Assembly (NCBI GenBank): GCA_039090855.1
Contig: CM077027.1
Coordinates: 104,140,424-104,204,423 of the forward strand
From: Macrothele yani
Lineage: Eukaryota > Arthropoda > Arachnida > Araneae > Macrothelidae
Reading direction: 5' to 3'
Length of the DNA: 64,000 bases
Each line of letters opens with the position of its first letter. Position 1 is the stretch's first letter. The translations under genes were made by a program, and so were the position numbers. Shown piece after piece: positions 60,546-64,000 of the stretch. Below the pieces are notes generated by a model. It searched no databases and had not been told where the DNA came from. It saw only the letters and a program-made list of their open reading frames with translations.

Positions 60546-61369
60546 GTACTTGGTTGGGCCTAGCTAGGATAACTATGTAGTTGGAAACCTATATATGACT
60601 TTGACCAAAAACAGCATTATAAATCACAATTTTGTTTTCCTCAGTATTTTGTAAATGTCAATGCAGGTGTCTTCAGTAAAGTGTTATTTTATTGATTTGC
60701 ACTATCTAATCTAAATGTAATTGTGTGCTTGCTATACAAACGGGTATTCAAGCTTCCATTTCCCAACAGATTTTCACCCATATAGGAACTCTTTAATAGC
60801 CAAAGAGGCCTAGTTATTAGGACCAAAAAACAAATTTGTTTTCATTAATCATCTGTAGTTTTTGTTAATAATAAAAATCATCAGGAAAATTTTATTATGT
60901 CAATGCATCATTTATAAATTAAAAAGAAAAAGTTGTGGCACATAAACAAGCACCTAAAAGGGGGTGGAGGAACATGAGCGTGAAGCTGAAATGTTTTAAA
61001 TTTTTATGAGGTAATATTGTGAATGTCAAAAATTTCATACCCAATCCCAAAACTCAAACTGCAGCATCTCGGAATCGATTTTTGGACACCTTGGGTACTG
61101 CACTAATTACCCTTCACATGAAAACACAGGAAGCTAGGGGTTTTTTTTATAACTTGAAATATGATTCCTGTAATCCCATTATATTTTAACCAAGAGATAT
61201 TTTTATGAAAAGTCCTGTTTGAAATGTAAAGAAAAGTTTCATAAAATTCCAGAATTTTAGAAAAAATTGAATCTGTTGCTGTGACTTTGTCCGGTGGTGG
61301 CCCGTGACCAAAATTGCTGGGGAGGCAAACTACTTTTCAGCCTGGATTCAAATAAATTTATTCAAATTT
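60546..61369. other. Intergenic spacer, nothing recognised
   Basis: AT-rich sequence, no feature supported. Confidence 0.4.
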
Positions 61370-61617
61370 TGAAGATGACAATCCGATTTTTGGCGTAAAT
61401 GTGACAAGGATGGTAAGTCAGATAATATCCGAAAACTTGAAAATTTTCATCGTCCTGGCTGGTGACGATGAAAATTTAAGGTTAGCATACCCGGGCGCTA
61501 TCTGGGAGACGCGGGTTCGAGTCCCGATCCAGGACGATGAAATTTTAAAGTTTTCAGATATTATCTGACTTACCATCCTTATCACATTTACACCAAAAAT
61601 CGGATTGTCATCTTCAA
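61370..61617. mobile_element. Foldback element with tRNA-like core
   Basis: Arms of about 88 bases (61370-61458 and 61529-61617) are near-perfect inverted repeats: 'gaagatgacaatccgattt' pairs with 'aaatcggattgtcatcttc'. The 70-base centre has 'ggttagcatacccgg' (box A-like) and 'ggttcgagtcc' at 61514-61524 (consensus Pol III box B). The arms begin right at the tRNA-like 'ccagg' ends, so the core would form the loop of a large hairpin. Confidence 0.8.
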
Positions 61618-62084
61618 CATTTGTATTATATGGTGTAATCCCGTATTTCTTTCATGATAAATTTATTCAATTTAATGCCATGTTTTTTACAATATAATTT
61701 TTTTTATTTACTTTCTCATGTGCGAAGTATGAAATAAGTAACGTGACCCGTGAAAAGATTTATAGAATTTTACCGGAAACGCACGTTTTACATGACTTAC
61801 CAACACAAAACCTGTTTATGTAAGGCTCCGGCCCTTCGCCTAAATATATTTTTTTCAGTCTGAATTGCCCTCTTGGACTATTTGGGAACTGTTAAGCCAG
61901 TTTGAATATGAAATATATTGCATCGAAATATATTTTTATTAAAGAGATCAACAGAAGATAAAAAGCAAGACTGAACTATACATCTTTTTTATCTCAAATG
62001 AAATTCTATTGTATGTACGCCTCTGCCTTCACTGACGCCAAAAGAAAAAGTCTTGAAGACTTCTGAACACAGCGTTTACATATA
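61618..62084. other. Spacer, nothing recognised
   Basis: AT-rich; probably includes the 3' part of the hAT element that follows, but no terminus was identified. Confidence 0.4.
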
Positions 62085-64000
62085 CAGCAAGAGAGAAAGC
62101 TTACCTTACGCTTATATTGTCTTGTATACGAGATCTATCTTTCGTTCTTTCTGTTTGGCGAAGTGATTTATTATATGGTCATACCATGTCTGTTCTGCTT
62201 CCATCCTCTTCACAAGCACCTTCTCGATGGACAGAACTGATAAACTTGACAACCTTTCTTGCCCAATGGAGTTTCTCTTGTAGTTTTTTATCCTCTTCAG
62301 GCACGAGAAACTGCGTTCCACAGATGCCGATGTTGCAGGAATTGTTACTACGAGGGAAAGAAGTCTAAATAGCTCTGGCGTGCCTGTGCTAGATTATTAT
62401 TGTATATGGCAGATAGAAGTTCTGTTGTACTTTTGGCGTTGTTCCTCAGATCTCTGTCTGAATACAGAACCTGCAGCTTGGTGCTGTCAAAGTATTTTTC
62501 ATAAGTTTGAAGCAGAGCTTTAAAACAGTGTTCAGAAAAATTCTAGAATGAGCTTCAAAGACCAGCTGAAGAAATTTTAATTTCTCAATGTCAGAAAACC
62601 GGCATTTTAACTGAATTGCAACATTGTCTATTACCTCATAATACAGTCTTCTGTATTGCACAGTGGCTGGAATATCATTGCTTCCTTTAAATCTTTTATT
62701 TGGAGAACCAACCTCACTGCACACGTTATGATAGAGATCATCAAACTGTCTCTGATCTCGAAAGTACAACAATTTTTCACATAAGCCAGTAATTCGTTTG
62801 TTACAAATTGTAACATCGGAACTATTTTATTGCAGTACAGAGCAAGTAACCTCAGTTAAATCAAATATTGTTTTGTGTGAGAAGAGAAGAAAAACGAAAT
62901 TAAAATCTTGAAGCCACCGTTTCAGTCCTGCTGCTTCGTGAATTGTCTCATCATCATAGTTGGAATCATGCTCAATTTTTTCAAATACTTCAATTAGCAG
63001 GCACGTGTGGTCAGCTATGGTAGACACTGAACGAGATTTAAAGTTCCACCTGGTCTGAGATACACGAGGTGGTCTGGGTCCACCAACAGATTCTAGTAAA
63101 TGAACACGCTTTGTCGATTTGGAAAAGAATGCACAAATGGAATTTAAATTTGTACAAAAAATACGTGATTCCTTCAACAGTGACGCTGCTCTGCTCAACT
63201 AAGTTCAGCCTGTGTGCGTAGCAGTGAACAAATAATGCTTGAGTGACATCACCCTTCACTTTTGCTTGCAATCCATTCAGCTCTGATGCCATCACTGCTG
63301 CGCCATCATATGTCTGTGCAACTAGTTTTTCTTTGTAGCTAAATCTTTCCAGCTCACGATCCAGTAATTCTTTAAGCGAAGTAGCACACCTATCAGAACT
63401 TACGTCAAAAAATCCCAGAAATATTTCTACTGGTACACCATCTTTCACGAATCGAACTATAATGGATACTTGTGCATGGGAGCTAATGCCTGTCGCTTCA
63501 TCAATCTGACAAGAAAAAACTAGACATTTTCAATATCTGCATTGATTTCATTTCTAACTATATGAGCAACTGATTCGATTAAATCATTCTGTATTGTTTT
63601 TGAAGTTCCTGAAAATGTTGCGCTATTCTCCATAAACACTCTCAATGTTTCGTCACTCTTGGAGAGTAAATCAGTCATCTCGAGGTAATTTCCCTTAATT
63701 TTCAGAGACTTTGCTCTAATCGTGGCAACGAAATGGGAGCTCTTGCCGCTCCAGTAGTGTTGTAATATCAATCAACTTCTTCATTACATCACAATTCTTT
63801 TTTACTTTTTCATTATGACGTAAGTCACTTGTTCTCTTCGCTTCGTTGAGAGAGTATTATCCTTGTTTTGCCTAGCAACTGTAATTTAACAACTGCCAGA
63901 ATGTGATTTTTACACTTTTTGTGCCTGTCCAAAGCACGTGGTAAAATTTTTCAAATCATTGAAGCCTTTCTCTTGCCAGACTTCATTGCCACTCACAGGA
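62085..64000 (-). pseudogene. hAT transposase pseudogene, running off the window
   Basis: From right to left on the minus strand: a decayed zinc-finger region beyond 63900, 'TSDLRHNEKVKKNCDVMKKL', 'LERQELPFRGHD', 'GNYLEMTDLLSKSDETL', 'VAHIVRNEI', 'AQTYDGAAVMASELNGLQAK', 'ALFVHCYAHRLNLV', 'PPRVSQTRWNFKSRSV', 'YRRLYYEVIDNVAIQLKCRF' and finally 'MERSFSCLKRIKNYKRNSIG' with 'QERLSSLSVLSIEK', the C-terminal dimerisation domain. This is the order of hAT transposases of the TTF-type/ZMYM1-like class, which are about 600-800 residues. Stops or shifts near 63515, 63150, 62820 and 62440-62325 break the frame. Confidence 0.88.

Overview
This is a eukaryotic, almost certainly animal and probably arthropod, genomic window. 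It has spliced exons with GT/AG introns of 14-23 kb, AATAAA signals, long microsatellites and dense nested transposons (mariner, Tc1/IS630, hAT, Penelope-like, tRNA-derived SINEs). No operons or bacterial signals were seen. The arthropod call is inference from the transposon mix and overall character; the species cannot be named from the sequence.

One host gene is supported, on the + strand. Three consecutive exons (5379-5462, 28612-28816, 43060-44347) join in frame with matching phases. They encode the second half of a C2H2 zinc finger, a short acidic linker with a CxxC...H...C knuckle, and a 428-residue Gln/Ser/acidic C-terminus ending in a stop, followed by poly(A) signals. Upstream exons lie outside the window or were not found. 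This looks like a transcription factor 3' half. Everything else is intronic or downstream repeat.

Layout: 1.1-2.7 kb, a truncated Penelope-like element (PLE) between inverted terminal repeats that each carry a hammerhead-like motif. 3.4-3.8 kb, deleted mariner. 5.9-9.7 kb, decayed long-TIR DNA transposon (family member 3) containing a SINE and a Tc1-like element. 10.3-12.6 kb, a ~2.2 kb element built of ~150 bp units, each with a CTCF-like box. 13.6-14.2 kb, a 556 bp palindrome with a hammerhead-like motif on each arm. 14.7-17.5 kb, a long-TIR element interrupted by a hAT element. 18.5-22.4 kb and 34.9-38.7 kb, two better preserved members of the long-TIR family, with related transposase pseudogenes on the minus strand. 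25.9-27.1, 33.6-34.6 and 39.8-41.1 kb, mariners; 29.5-30.9 kb, an IS630/Tc1-type element. 47.1-50.1 kb, a hAT pseudogene next to or interrupted by a second GIY-YIG PLE with a hammerhead-like motif. 51.0-56.2 kb, a TIR-bounded element containing an inverted second copy of the CTCF-box array, itself hit by a SINE. 57.5-60.5 kb, SINEs, a LINE tail and a mariner. 61.4-61.6 kb, a foldback around a tRNA-like core. 62.1 kb to the end, a hAT transposase pseudogene running off the window.

The best candidates for something new are (i) the paired inverted CTCF-box arrays, (ii) three independent hammerhead-like families whose predicted helix III is self-complementary, including a palindromic two-hammerhead element, and (iii) the long-TIR transposon family with a D...D...D-like transposase and a conserved C-terminal WWxGCV / PHGPS module.
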